Shown here in pieces: positions 8,242-14,769 of a stretch of DNA of 16,686 nt. Every line of letters starts with the position of its first letter. Position 1 is the stretch's first letter. Position numbers and translations under genes: made by a program. The notes below the pieces were generated by a model. The model made no database searches. It saw nothing but the letters and a program-made list of their open reading frames with translations, and was not told where the DNA came from. The stretch spans positions 1-16,686 of the forward strand of contig JACQMB010000082.1 of the NCBI GenBank assembly GCA_016203765.1, written 5' to 3'. The DNA is from Deltaproteobacteria bacterium (GTDB taxonomy: Bacteria > UBA10199 > SPLOWO2-01-44-7).

Positions 8242-8259
8242 GGCTATGGAGGAGGGATA

Positions 8260-10860
8260 ATGACCCTGTTTGCCAATACCGCTCCTTTTTTAACCGGGCT
8301 TCAGGCCACCGGGACCGTGGTGTTTGACGCCACCGCCTCTGCCGGCTCTGACGCGGCTTTGGTCGGGGCGATGCTTGAAGCCCCGCAGGCTCTCAACGAT
8401 GAGGAAAGGGTGCGGGCGGCGTTTCTCATGGGTAAGATGGGACTGGGCTGGGACCCGGTTGCCGACGCGAAAAGATTTGCCGATCGCGGAGAAGCGGCGG
8501 TGGTGTTGACCGCGTCCGGCAGGCGGCCGGATGCCGTTTATGCCGGTTTGGGTCCGGCGGTTGTTTCTTCCGGAAGGGGAGGCGCAAGCCAAGACCGCCG
8601 GCTTACGGCGGCCGATGCGACCGGTGGGACTGCGGGCGGCCAAAACGATGCCGAAGATTTGAGGCAATTACGTGAAGCAACGGCTACCTTGCTTCAAAAA
8701 GGACTCGATTCCTCTGTCTACCAAGCCGCCGCCCGGGCTATCATAGCCATTGCCCGAAACAGAAGCGATTTGATTGACCCATCGGTTCTAGCCGCCCTCA
8801 AAGAGATATTTCTTCGGGAAGGTCTGGATTCCCCTGCCTACACAGCCGCCGCCCGGGCCATCGAAGTCATTGCCGAGAACAGAAGCGACCTGGCTGACCC
8901 GTCTCTTGCCGTCCTCAAAGAGATACTTCTTCGGGAAGGCCTGGATTCCTCTGTCTACCAAGCCGCCGCCCGGGCTATCGGAACCATTGCCCGAAACAGA
9001 ATCGATTTGGTTGACCCATCGGTTCTTGCCGCCCTCAAAGAGATATTGCTTCGGAAAGGTCTGGATTCCTCTGCCTACAAAGCCGCCGCCTGGGCCATCG
9101 TAGCCATTGCCCAAAACAGAAGCGATTTGATTGACCGATCGGTTCTTGCCGCCCTCAAAGAGATATTGCTTCGGGAAGGTCTGGATTCCTTTGCCTACAC
9201 AGTCGCCGCCCGGGCTATCGGAGACATTGCCCAAAACAGAAGCGATTTGATTGACCCATCGGTTCTTGATGCCCTCAAGGAGACATTGCGTCGGGAAGGT
9301 CTGGATTCCTATGTCTACGAAACCGCCTCCGAGGCCATCGGAGTCATTTTTGGCAAGTCGGGAGAGGCCCTCCCCCCCTCTTCGCTCTCGGCGCTTCAGT
9401 TGCGGCAGATTCGATTTTCGGATGGGGGGAATGCTTCGCACGATGTCTCTTCCTTTGTTGAGAGCTTGCTCCGGTCTGCCCCCTCTCCGTCTTTGCAACC
9501 TCTCCCGCCGGAGGCCGCTGACACATTTCCGCGCAAGGAGGCGGTTACTCTGCGGGAGATCGAGGCAGATTCAGAGGACGATAAGGCTTTGCAAGCCCTG
9601 CTTCAGGATTACACATTTGAGCGCACGATGGGGCGGACACTTGTTTTTCGTCACAAGACGAGTGGAGAATACCTTGCCCTGAAGTTATTGAAAGAGGAGG
9701 AAGACCCCGGAGAACTCTTCCACGAGCACCGGATGCTGGAGTGGATTGGGAAGTGGAAAAAAGAACTCGGTCTGCAATCGGACTATCCGACCCCTGTTGC
9801 CATCAACGCAAAAGGGGTGGTGCGGGTTGCCCAGACCCTTTTGCCCGGCGTTTCAGAGACCTTTACGGATAAATCGGGAAGAGAGGTATCGGTCTATAAC
9901 AGGAGCGGGAGTTATATTCTGACGGCCTACGAGACCGGTTCGGCCGGTTATTTCACCTATTTGAATGACGCCTCATTATCCCCGGAGGCCTTTCGGGAGG
10001 GGATGGGAAAGAGTCTGCATGATCTTTTCACTCTGGCGCGCCACGGGATTATACACACGGCGTTGAGCGATCTTTTTCACAACGTGGCGCAGAGGGGGAG
10101 AGGGGACCGGGGGAAATATCTCTGGATGGTTGATGTGATTCGCGCCATCGGCCGGTCGGGATCGGGGAGAGTTCATGCCTGGCTGGAATCGGTGGCCTAC
10201 CCGAATTTGCGTCTGTCCGGTCTGGCCGATTTGGCGGAGGCGGCGGCTTTGGAGGAGATGGTCGGGGATGAGCAACATCCGGCCAGCATTCACCTGGGGG
10301 AGGCGAGGAAGAAATTTGCCGACGCGGGCGTATTGCGGAAGGTTTTTCTGGCGAATTTTCTTGGGGACTATTTTTTCACGTTTGGTTTGATTGCCGGATC
10401 ACGGCTGTTTCATAGAGGGGAATGGTCCGAGGAAGACCGGACAGAACTTGGGGAGATGATGCGGGATACGTTTGAGTCGTCGTGGCGCGTTTTTGTCTCC
10501 GGTGGGGAGGCGGGAGAAAACGGCTCCCCTGCCGGGGCGGTGGATTGGAAACGGATGGCAAGACAGATGGCCTATTACATGAGCGGAGCTTACGTGGAGG
10601 ATTTCAGGCCGGGTTTGGGAGAGGATAGGAAAGCCCCCGATGGAATGTATGATCCCTCCGCACAGGTTGCCTTTGGCGATTTTCGTGAGGGGTCCTGGTC
10701 GAAAAAGATCGGCTGGACAGGTCTTTTGAATCACGGCGGCACCGACGGCCAAAGGGCCCTTGGCCCCGTCAACGGCGCCTATCCGATCACCGAGGAGATC
10801 AAGGCGATCTATCTTTACACCGCCCTGATGGCGGCGGGAAGAAGAGTCGGAGGGGGATAA
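8260..10860 (+). CDS. Large HEAT-like-repeat protein with kinase-like C-terminal domain, function unknown
   Basis: I do not recognise this 866-residue protein as a named family. Residues 1-135 are Ala/Gly-rich and without a Sec signal. Residues 148-386 are six near-identical 40-residue helical repeats (core GLDSxxYxAAARAIxxIAxNRSDLID), HEAT/ARM-like and probably a protein-binding solenoid. From about residue 440 the sequence resembles a protein-kinase fold: beta strands ending in YLALKLL (Lys475 as candidate ATP-binding lysine), a helix with Glu489, a hinge-like YILTAYETG, then HGIIHTALSDLFHN (595-608) where the catalytic loop would be, and YLWMVDV (Asp625) where DFG would be. The loop lacks a clean HxDxxxxN pattern, so it may be a divergent kinase or a pseudokinase. 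Residues 640-866 are mostly helical and unassigned. GGAGGAGG at 8248-8255 gives a strong start. No co-transcribed neighbour. Confidence 0.7.
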   Translation: MTLFANTAPFLTGLQATGTVVFDATASAGSDAALVGAMLEAPQALNDEERVRAAFLMGKMGLGWDPVADAKRFADRGEAAVVLTASGRRPDAVYAGLGPAVVSSGRGGASQDRRLTAADATGGTAGGQNDAEDLRQLREATATLLQKGLDSSVYQAAARAIIAIARNRSDLIDPSVLAALKEIFLREGLDSPAYTAAARAIEVIAENRSDLADPSLAVLKEILLREGLDSSVYQAAARAIGTIARNRIDLVDPSVLAALKEILLRKGLDSSAYKAAAWAIVAIAQNRSDLIDRSVLAALKEILLREGLDSFAYTVAARAIGDIAQNRSDLIDPSVLDALKETLRREGLDSYVYETASEAIGVIFGKSGEALPPSSLSALQLRQIRFSDGGNASHDVSSFVESLLRSAPSPSLQPLPPEAADTFPRKEAVTLREIEADSEDDKALQALLQDYTFERTMGRTLVFRHKTSGEYLALKLLKEEEDPGELFHEHRMLEWIGKWKKELGLQSDYPTPVAINAKGVVRVAQTLLPGVSETFTDKSGREVSVYNRSGSYILTAYETGSAGYFTYLNDASLSPEAFREGMGKSLHDLFTLARHGIIHTALSDLFHNVAQRGRGDRGKYLWMVDVIRAIGRSGSGRVHAWLESVAYPNLRLSGLADLAEAAALEEMVGDEQHPASIHLGEARKKFADAGVLRKVFLANFLGDYFFTFGLIAGSRLFHRGEWSEEDRTELGEMMRDTFESSWRVFVSGGEAGENGSPAGAVDWKRMARQMAYYMSGAYVEDFRPGLGEDRKAPDGMYDPSAQVAFGDFREGSWSKKIGWTGLLNHGGTDGQRALGPVNGAYPITEEIKAIYLYTALMAAGRRVGGG
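8701..9417 (+). repeat. Six tandem repeats of 120 bp (one of 117 bp) inside the HEAT-like region
   Basis: Units begin at 8701, 8821, 8938, 9058, 9178 and 9298. The unit starting at 8821 is one codon shorter, DPSLAVLKEI against DPSVLAALKEI elsewhere. The units at 9058 and 9178 differ at about 14 of 120 bases by hand count, and synonymous sites are conserved too. This implies recent duplication or continuing homogenisation rather than ancient HEAT repeats. The last unit is the most diverged and acts as a cap. Confidence 0.9.
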
Positions 10861-10867
10861 TTTTGTG

Positions 10868-10894
10868 GGAACATTTTTTGACTTTGATCGGAAT
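10868..10894 (+). promoter_or_regulatory. Decayed copy of the sigma28-like element
   Basis: Starting 8 nt after the HEAT/kinase stop, AACATTTTTTGACTTT (10870-10885) repeats 16 bases of promoter 1 exactly (8217-8232). The aligned -10 position reads ATCGGAAT instead of GCCGATAA, so it is probably inactive. No intact plus-strand gene follows it; the reverse-oriented hicBA remnant occupies the space. Confidence 0.45.
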
Positions 10895-11016
10895 CTCGCG
10901 CGGTATTTAATCTTTTCGACTCAAGACAACTTTAGAAAAACTTTCAACAGCGGCTTCAACGGAAAACCGAGTCAGTCGAGGATATTTTGAAAAATCGGAA
11001 TCGGGCAGTTTTTTTA

Positions 11017-11145
11017 TCATTTCTTGTCGGATGGGTGTTTATAGACGGCATGACTGGAACCCGTTTGCCGGACAAACGCGAATCCGACCCCTTCCAAAAT
11101 CCGTATGATCTGTTTGGCCGTTACAACCGGAAAACGTTTGGACAT
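11017..11145 (-). pseudogene. hicA: Truncated HicA toxin (mRNA interferase), probably inactive
   Basis: Reading the minus strand from ATG 11145 gives 42 residues beginning MSKRFPVVTAKQIIRILEGV, then a GSSHAVYKHP stretch and TGA. This is the N-terminal half of a HicA/YcfA-type double-stranded-RNA-binding-fold toxin, with the conserved catalytic histidine at residue 32. HicA proteins usually run about 58-80 residues. The last beta strand (normally a VPxH-type segment) and C-terminal helix are missing, and the downstream bases do not resume the family pattern in any frame I followed. The ATG lies 2 nt after the hicB stop, so the pair was an operon. Loss of the toxin's core suggests a dead module; a rearrangement or short indel beyond the stop is the likely cause. 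Confidence 0.7.
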
Positions 11146-11147
11146 GT

Positions 11148-11372
11148 TCAGGCGGCGATCCGAAGCGAAGTAACGGTTACCGCATCCCTTGGGATTTCCT
11201 CTCCGCTCTTTTTCATATCTTCAATCATTCCATTGATGGCGTGGCGCAGTTCGTTGAGTGTTTTTTCGTAGGTCTCTCCCTGGACATGGCAGCCCGGAAG
11301 GGAGGGGCATTCGGCGTAGTAGCCCCCCTCCTCACAAGGCTCAACGATAACAGTAAAATTATAATCGGACAT
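11148..11372 (-). CDS. hicB: HicB-family antitoxin
   Basis: The 74-residue product matches the compact HicB antitoxin fold: YNFTVIVEPCEEGGYYAECPSLPGC at the N-terminus (a partial RNase H-like strand set), then HVQGETYEKTLNELRHAINGMIEDM. In type II hicAB modules it binds and blocks the HicA RNase and commonly represses its own promoter. It lacks an obvious C-terminal DNA-binding helix-turn-helix or ribbon-helix-helix, so it is of the short class. An AGGA ribosome site lies 7 nt before the ATG. It precedes a truncated hicA by 2 nt, so this antitoxin now has no intact local partner. It is transcribed against the surrounding accessory genes. Confidence 0.88.
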   Translation of the reverse strand: MSDYNFTVIVEPCEEGGYYAECPSLPGCHVQGETYEKTLNELRHAINGMIEDMKKSGEEIPRDAVTVTSLRIAA

Positions 11373-11627
11373 GATTTAATCCTAAGATAAATAAGGACCG
11401 ACGGCAAGCCATTTCTACTAAATAACTCTCAACTCTCGATGGCCGTCCGGATGGCAAAGGTTCGCTCGGTTGTTCGTGACGGAGGGCTTCCGCGCGCCCC
11501 GTTCCACGGGGCTCGCTCGCGCTTTCCCATCCCGCGCCCCCTTCGCTCACCACTAAAACCCCAAAATCCGCAAAAATCGCAAAGAAATTAAAAATTTTTA
11601 AGTGCTGTAACCAGTTGAAATTATTAT

Positions 11628-11667
<40 letters not shown>

Positions 11668-11685
11668 TTTTTTTAAAAAAACCAC

Positions 11686-11712
11686 GCAACTTTTTTTGAC
11701 TTCTGCCGATAA
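11686..11712 (+). promoter_or_regulatory. Sigma28-like promoter 2, upstream of the 199-residue gene
   Basis: GCAAC (11686-11690), N14, GCCGATAA (11705-11712), with the same intervening T-run and GACTT as promoter 1; only 2 of 27 bases differ. The start codon is 53 nt beyond the -10 box, a normal leader containing the AAGGAG ribosome site. This spacing is the most convincing of the three for promoter function. Confidence 0.65.
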
Positions 11713-11765
11713 CTATAGTGTAGACAGTCTAGTGCAGAATTTAGGAAAAACCAAAGGAGTTCATT

Positions 11766-12365
11766 ATGACGGAAGTTATGGAAGCATCCAGACAAGTGAA
11801 CCACACGGCCGCTATCGATACCCATCCTGATGCAGTCGTCATGGCCGAAGCGGAAGGGACACCAACCGGCTACGCAATGCCCGAAGACTCATTCTGGCCC
11901 AATTTTGGCGCTCGGTTCGCAGTGGCCGTTCCCCAATTAGGAGTCTCGGCTCTTTTTCGCAAGAGTATTCGATGGGATGGTGGTGATTTTGGAGGAGTCT
12001 TTTTTGAGTTGGGTCCCGATCTGAGCATTATGGATAGGTCCGACGATGATGATTTTTGGGTACCTGAAGAAGTTACCGTTAGGGGATTGCAAAGGAGGGT
12101 GGGCGGCCAATTCTTTGTGGGACTCATGAACCATGCTGACACCATGGGATTCAAAGTGGGGGCGCTCGTAGCCTACAATTTTGACGACCCCCATCCCACT
12201 TTTGACAATCATATCGAGACGGCTTTCGTTGCGGCTGTGAATCTATTTATGATTGGCGATGTCCGTATTGGGGCGCGTATGGAAATGGTCATACTCGATG
12301 AGGCGACCCTGCCGTCATTGATCCCTGCGCTTCCCTTCGGCAATTTTGAATGGCAGCCAAGATAG
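11766..12365 (+). CDS. Hypothetical protein, beta-rich, function unknown
   Basis: I recognise no family in this 199-residue protein. The start is firm: AAGGAG six bases before ATG 11766. The first 45 residues are polar and lack a signal peptide. From residue 45 there are several alternating hydrophobic/polar stretches, such as ARFAVAVPQLGVSALFRK, GGQFFVGLMN, MGFKVGALVAYNF, TAFVAAVNLFMIG and VRIGARMEMVIL. These are joined by acidic turns (RSDDDDFW, NFDDPHPTFD). The pattern resembles beta-hairpins of a barrel or sandwich, but without a Sec signal an outer-membrane location is not supported. It is a single gene preceded by a sigma28-like promoter and the (TC)17 tract, and followed by a possible transposon-end remnant. 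The three genes with that promoter may be co-expressed. Confidence 0.7.
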   Translation: MTEVMEASRQVNHTAAIDTHPDAVVMAEAEGTPTGYAMPEDSFWPNFGARFAVAVPQLGVSALFRKSIRWDGGDFGGVFFELGPDLSIMDRSDDDDFWVPEEVTVRGLQRRVGGQFFVGLMNHADTMGFKVGALVAYNFDDPHPTFDNHIETAFVAAVNLFMIGDVRIGARMEMVILDEATLPSLIPALPFGNFEWQPR

Positions 12366-12503
12366 TCTAGAACCCATCTCATAAATTTGACGCACAAATC
12401 CGGGGACAAATCCGGGGACACAATACTTAATCCGGACGCCCAACGTCAGGAAGCGGATACCTGGTGAACCATTGCCGGTAATGTCCTGCCCAAAAATAAA
12501 AAA

Positions 12504-12533
12504 TTGACATTTTGGCTTCCACGCAACTAATTT
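12504..12533 (+). promoter_or_regulatory. Possible sigma70-type promoter of the multi-HTH gene
   Basis: A perfect TTGACA (12504-12509) is followed after 18 nt by TAATTT (12528-12533), a mediocre -10 box. It overlaps the -35 half of the sigma28-like element, so the two polymerase forms would compete if both sites are used. Confidence 0.35.
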
Positions 12534-12549
12534 CACGCCGGGCCGATAA
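12523..12549 (+). promoter_or_regulatory. Sigma28-like promoter 3, upstream of the four-HTH gene
   Basis: GCAAC (12523-12527), N14, GCCGATAA (12542-12549). The spacer differs from the other two copies, yet both boxes and their distance are conserved, and the preceding CCA is shared with promoter 2. Conservation limited to the two boxes argues for a functional site rather than a recent duplication. The ATG is only 17 nt past the -10 box. Confidence 0.6.
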
Positions 12550-12566
12550 CGGGATAGAGAAAGATC

Positions 12567-13952
12567 ATGTCGAACCTCGTTGCGCTATCGAGCTTTTTTA
12601 CCGCCCCGGCGGCGATGCCCGACTCCCTTGGAGTGGCGCCTTTCCCCTCGTCCGACATCGCCCTGGGGAGTGTCACGGCCTCGGATCTCGTCGTGTTGGA
12701 CGCCGCCGCCCAGGCGGAGGGCTTAGAAAAAATTATCCTGGATGAGTCGGCATGGATGAGGGTGAAGGCCCGGCTGGGGAACGCAAATCTTTTCGCTTCC
12801 CGATCTCCCCTGACCCCGCCGGTCCCGGATATCCTTTTGTTTCCTCCTCCGCTCGCCACTTCCGCCCAAGTCTATGCCGGCCAGCCGATGGGCATTCCAT
12901 CGGGTCAAAAAAAACCGTTCGTTATTCATTGCAAAACGGCTGATCAAAAAGAATCCGATACTTCCCCCTATGCCCCCATGGCCCAAGAGATTCGAGGGCT
13001 GTTGGAGGAAAGGGGATGGTCACGAAGGGAATTGTGGAGGAGGGCCCGAATGCCGGAGGGAAGTTGCGGCATGATTTTATCCGGCCGCTGGCTGGCTAGA
13101 AAGTGGTGGGGAAACTTGGCGGAGGCCCTTGGGTTGACCCCCGATTATTTTGCAGTCTTCGCCAAGCGTCATGAATTGTTAAGCGGAAGAAGTCCTTCAT
13201 CCTATCCCAGGCCCTTTCGGGAGGTGGGGGCCGCGATCGCCCGGCGCAGAAAAGAGAGGGGCCTGACCCAAATGGAATTGGGCCGGCAATCCGGGATCGG
13301 CAACACCTACATCTCCCACCTGGAGGCGGGGAGGGTTTCCGGCCTAAGGTGTTTGCGCATGATCGAGGAAATATTGGGGGTGGAAAGGGGGCGTTATTCC
13401 AAACAGGTTGACCGGATTCTTTCGGCCGGTCCCTCCTTCCAGCGCCGGTTGGAAATCCTTCGCCGCCGGCAAGGGAGGCGATACGGCCGTTTGGGCGCTT
13501 TGGTGGAGGAGATGAGAATATCAAGGGATTGGAGCCGGACCGATTTGGGTAGAAGAGTCGGATGTCCTCGATCCGTCATAGGGGATTTGGAAATGGGGGT
13601 GAGCCCCCATTTTGATATTTGGCCCTCTTTGGAGCGGGCCTTCAATAAAAAGCCAGGTTTTTTTCGCAGGAGGGTTCGACGATGGGGTCTTCCTTCCACA
13701 CGGGTCGAGTCGGAAGGTCAAAGGCGTCAGCCGGCCCGGTGGGGAAGGTGGCGCAGGCTGGCCCAAGAGGTCCGCCGCTTAAGATGGGCCGAGGGCTGGA
13801 CGGAAAGGGAACTGGCCCGGCGGCTTGGCGTCACAGAGTCGTGGGTTGGAGCATTGGAGCGGGGGTTGTGGAAGGTTGAATCCTACCATGAGCGCCTGGC
13901 AAAAGTGTTTGGGAAAAACCCCGGTCATTTTAAGCGTTTCCTGAAAAATTAG
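12567..13952 (+). CDS. Protein with four tandem XRE-type helix-turn-helix domains
   Basis: The 461-residue protein has an Ala/Pro-rich N-terminal part (1-137) with no recognised domain, then four Cro/C1 (XRE) type HTH units. They lie at about residues 138-200 (RGLLEERGWSRRELWRRARM), 215-280 (ARRRKERGLTQMELGRQSGI, the most canonical), 306-370 (VEEMRISRDWSRTDLGRRVG) and 392-461 (RLRWAEGWTERELARRLGVT). XRE domains usually occur once per chain and dimerise on palindromic operators, so four in one chain is unusual and could read an extended or repeated site as a monomer. The protein is very Arg-rich, consistent with nucleic-acid binding. The ribosome site is weak (AGAGAAAG). It is preceded by a sigma28-like element. 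Target genes are unknown. Confidence 0.82.
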   Translation: MSNLVALSSFFTAPAAMPDSLGVAPFPSSDIALGSVTASDLVVLDAAAQAEGLEKIILDESAWMRVKARLGNANLFASRSPLTPPVPDILLFPPPLATSAQVYAGQPMGIPSGQKKPFVIHCKTADQKESDTSPYAPMAQEIRGLLEERGWSRRELWRRARMPEGSCGMILSGRWLARKWWGNLAEALGLTPDYFAVFAKRHELLSGRSPSSYPRPFREVGAAIARRRKERGLTQMELGRQSGIGNTYISHLEAGRVSGLRCLRMIEEILGVERGRYSKQVDRILSAGPSFQRRLEILRRRQGRRYGRLGALVEEMRISRDWSRTDLGRRVGCPRSVIGDLEMGVSPHFDIWPSLERAFNKKPGFFRRRVRRWGLPSTRVESEGQRRQPARWGRWRRLAQEVRRLRWAEGWTERELARRLGVTESWVGALERGLWKVESYHERLAKVFGKNPGHFKRFLKN

Positions 13953-13955
13953 GGT

Positions 13956-13983
13956 TTGCAATCTTTTCCTCGTTTTGTATACA
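13956..13983 (+). promoter_or_regulatory. Sigma70-type promoter of etfBA
   Basis: TTGCAA (13956-13961), 16-nt spacer, TATACA (13978-13983), preceded by TG. The etfB ATG is at 13993, so initiation about 7 nt after the -10 box leaves a leader of roughly three bases and no room for a ribosome site, as for the histidine kinase gene. Confidence 0.5.
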
Positions 13984-13992
13984 GCCCCCATC

Positions 13993-14769
13993 ATGAAAAT
14001 CGGCGTGTTGTTGAAGCAAACCCCCGATACTGAAACCAAAATCAAGATCAAGCCCGACGCGAGCGGCATTGATGAGGCCGACATCAAGTGGGTGATCAAT
14101 CCCTACGATGAGTATGCCGTGGAAGAGGCCCTGCGCCTGAAAGAGGCGGCGGGCGGGGGCGAGGTAGTGATCGTCACGGCCGGCGTCCCGCGCGCGGTGG
14201 AATCGATGCGCCAGGCCTTGGCGATGGGGGCCGATCGCGCCATTCGGATCGATACCGAAGGGGTAACGCTCGATAACTATCTTGCGGCGGTTTGCCTGGC
14301 CAGGGCGGCGGCAAAAGAGAATTTCGACCTGATCTTTGCCGGCAAACAGGCGGTGGATGATGATTGCGTTCAGGTCGCTCACGGCGTGGCCGCGTTGTTG
14401 GACTGGCCCTGCGTCTGGCCCGCCGAACATTATGAACTGAGCGGCGACAAAAAAGTTTTGACGGTGACCCGGCCGGTGGCGGGCGGCATCAAGGAGATTA
14501 TCGAAATGACCCTGCCGGGGATGGTCTGTTGCGACAAAGGGGAACACGACCCCCGCTACGCCTCACTGCCGGGCATCATGAAGGCCAAATCGAAACCGAT
14601 TGCCGAGTTGAAGGCCAAGGATTTGCTGGGTGGCGAGACCGCGCGCGTTCAATTTTCCAATTTCAGCCCTCCCCCCGATCGGAAGGCAGGCAATATTTTG
14701 AAAGGCGAGCTGGAAGAGGTGTGCGCCGAGCTGGTGAAGTTGTTGAGGGAGGAGGCCAAGGTTATTTAA
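13993..14769 (+). CDS. etfB: Electron transfer flavoprotein beta subunit
   Basis: EtfB pairs with EtfA to form the soluble FAD/AMP heterodimer that takes electrons from acyl-CoA dehydrogenases and passes them to ETF:quinone oxidoreductase. The 258-residue product starts MKIGVLLKQTPDTE and has NPYDEYAVEEALRLKE near residue 34, both typical of EtfB. The AMP/FAD-contact region FAGKQAVDDDCVQVAHGVA is present, as is the later SLPGIMKAKSKPI motif used in dehydrogenase docking. ATG 13993 is preferred over an in-frame TTG at 13975 because family members begin M-K-x-x-V. It overlaps etfA by one base (TAATG). No electron-bifurcation gene is in view, so a conventional beta-oxidation ETF is most likely. 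Confidence 0.95.
   Translation: MKIGVLLKQTPDTETKIKIKPDASGIDEADIKWVINPYDEYAVEEALRLKEAAGGGEVVIVTAGVPRAVESMRQALAMGADRAIRIDTEGVTLDNYLAAVCLARAAAKENFDLIFAGKQAVDDDCVQVAHGVAALLDWPCVWPAEHYELSGDKKVLTVTRPVAGGIKEIIEMTLPGMVCCDKGEHDPRYASLPGIMKAKSKPIAELKAKDLLGGETARVQFSNFSPPPDRKAGNILKGELEEVCAELVKLLREEAKVI

Larger units (their letters stand above)
12366..12566. other. Intergenic interval with repeat remnant and promoters
   Basis: This 200-bp gap carries two adjacent 12-bp copies of CAAATCCGGGGA (12395-12406 and 12407-12418) followed by CACAATACTTAAT. GGGGACA...ATACTTAAT strings of this kind are often seen beside REP-associated (IS200-like) transposases, so I suspect a remnant, but no transposase is present. 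Further on lie TTGACA (12504-12509) and the third sigma28-like element. Confidence 0.4.

Noticed and set aside
8701..9417. Regular 120-bp repeats as a CRISPR-like array
   Set aside because: Units are contiguous, in frame and protein-coding, with no spacers.
10987..11271. Plus-strand 94-residue open frame
   Set aside because: Lies antisense to hicB and the hicA remnant, which match known families on the other strand.
12315..12536. Minus-strand 73-residue open frame
   Set aside because: Spans the tandem GGGGACA repeat and the 3' end of the neighbouring gene; no ribosome site or known family.
14529..14768. Upstream extension of the EtfA frame
   Set aside because: Overlaps etfB out of frame; the family N-terminus starts at ATG 14769.
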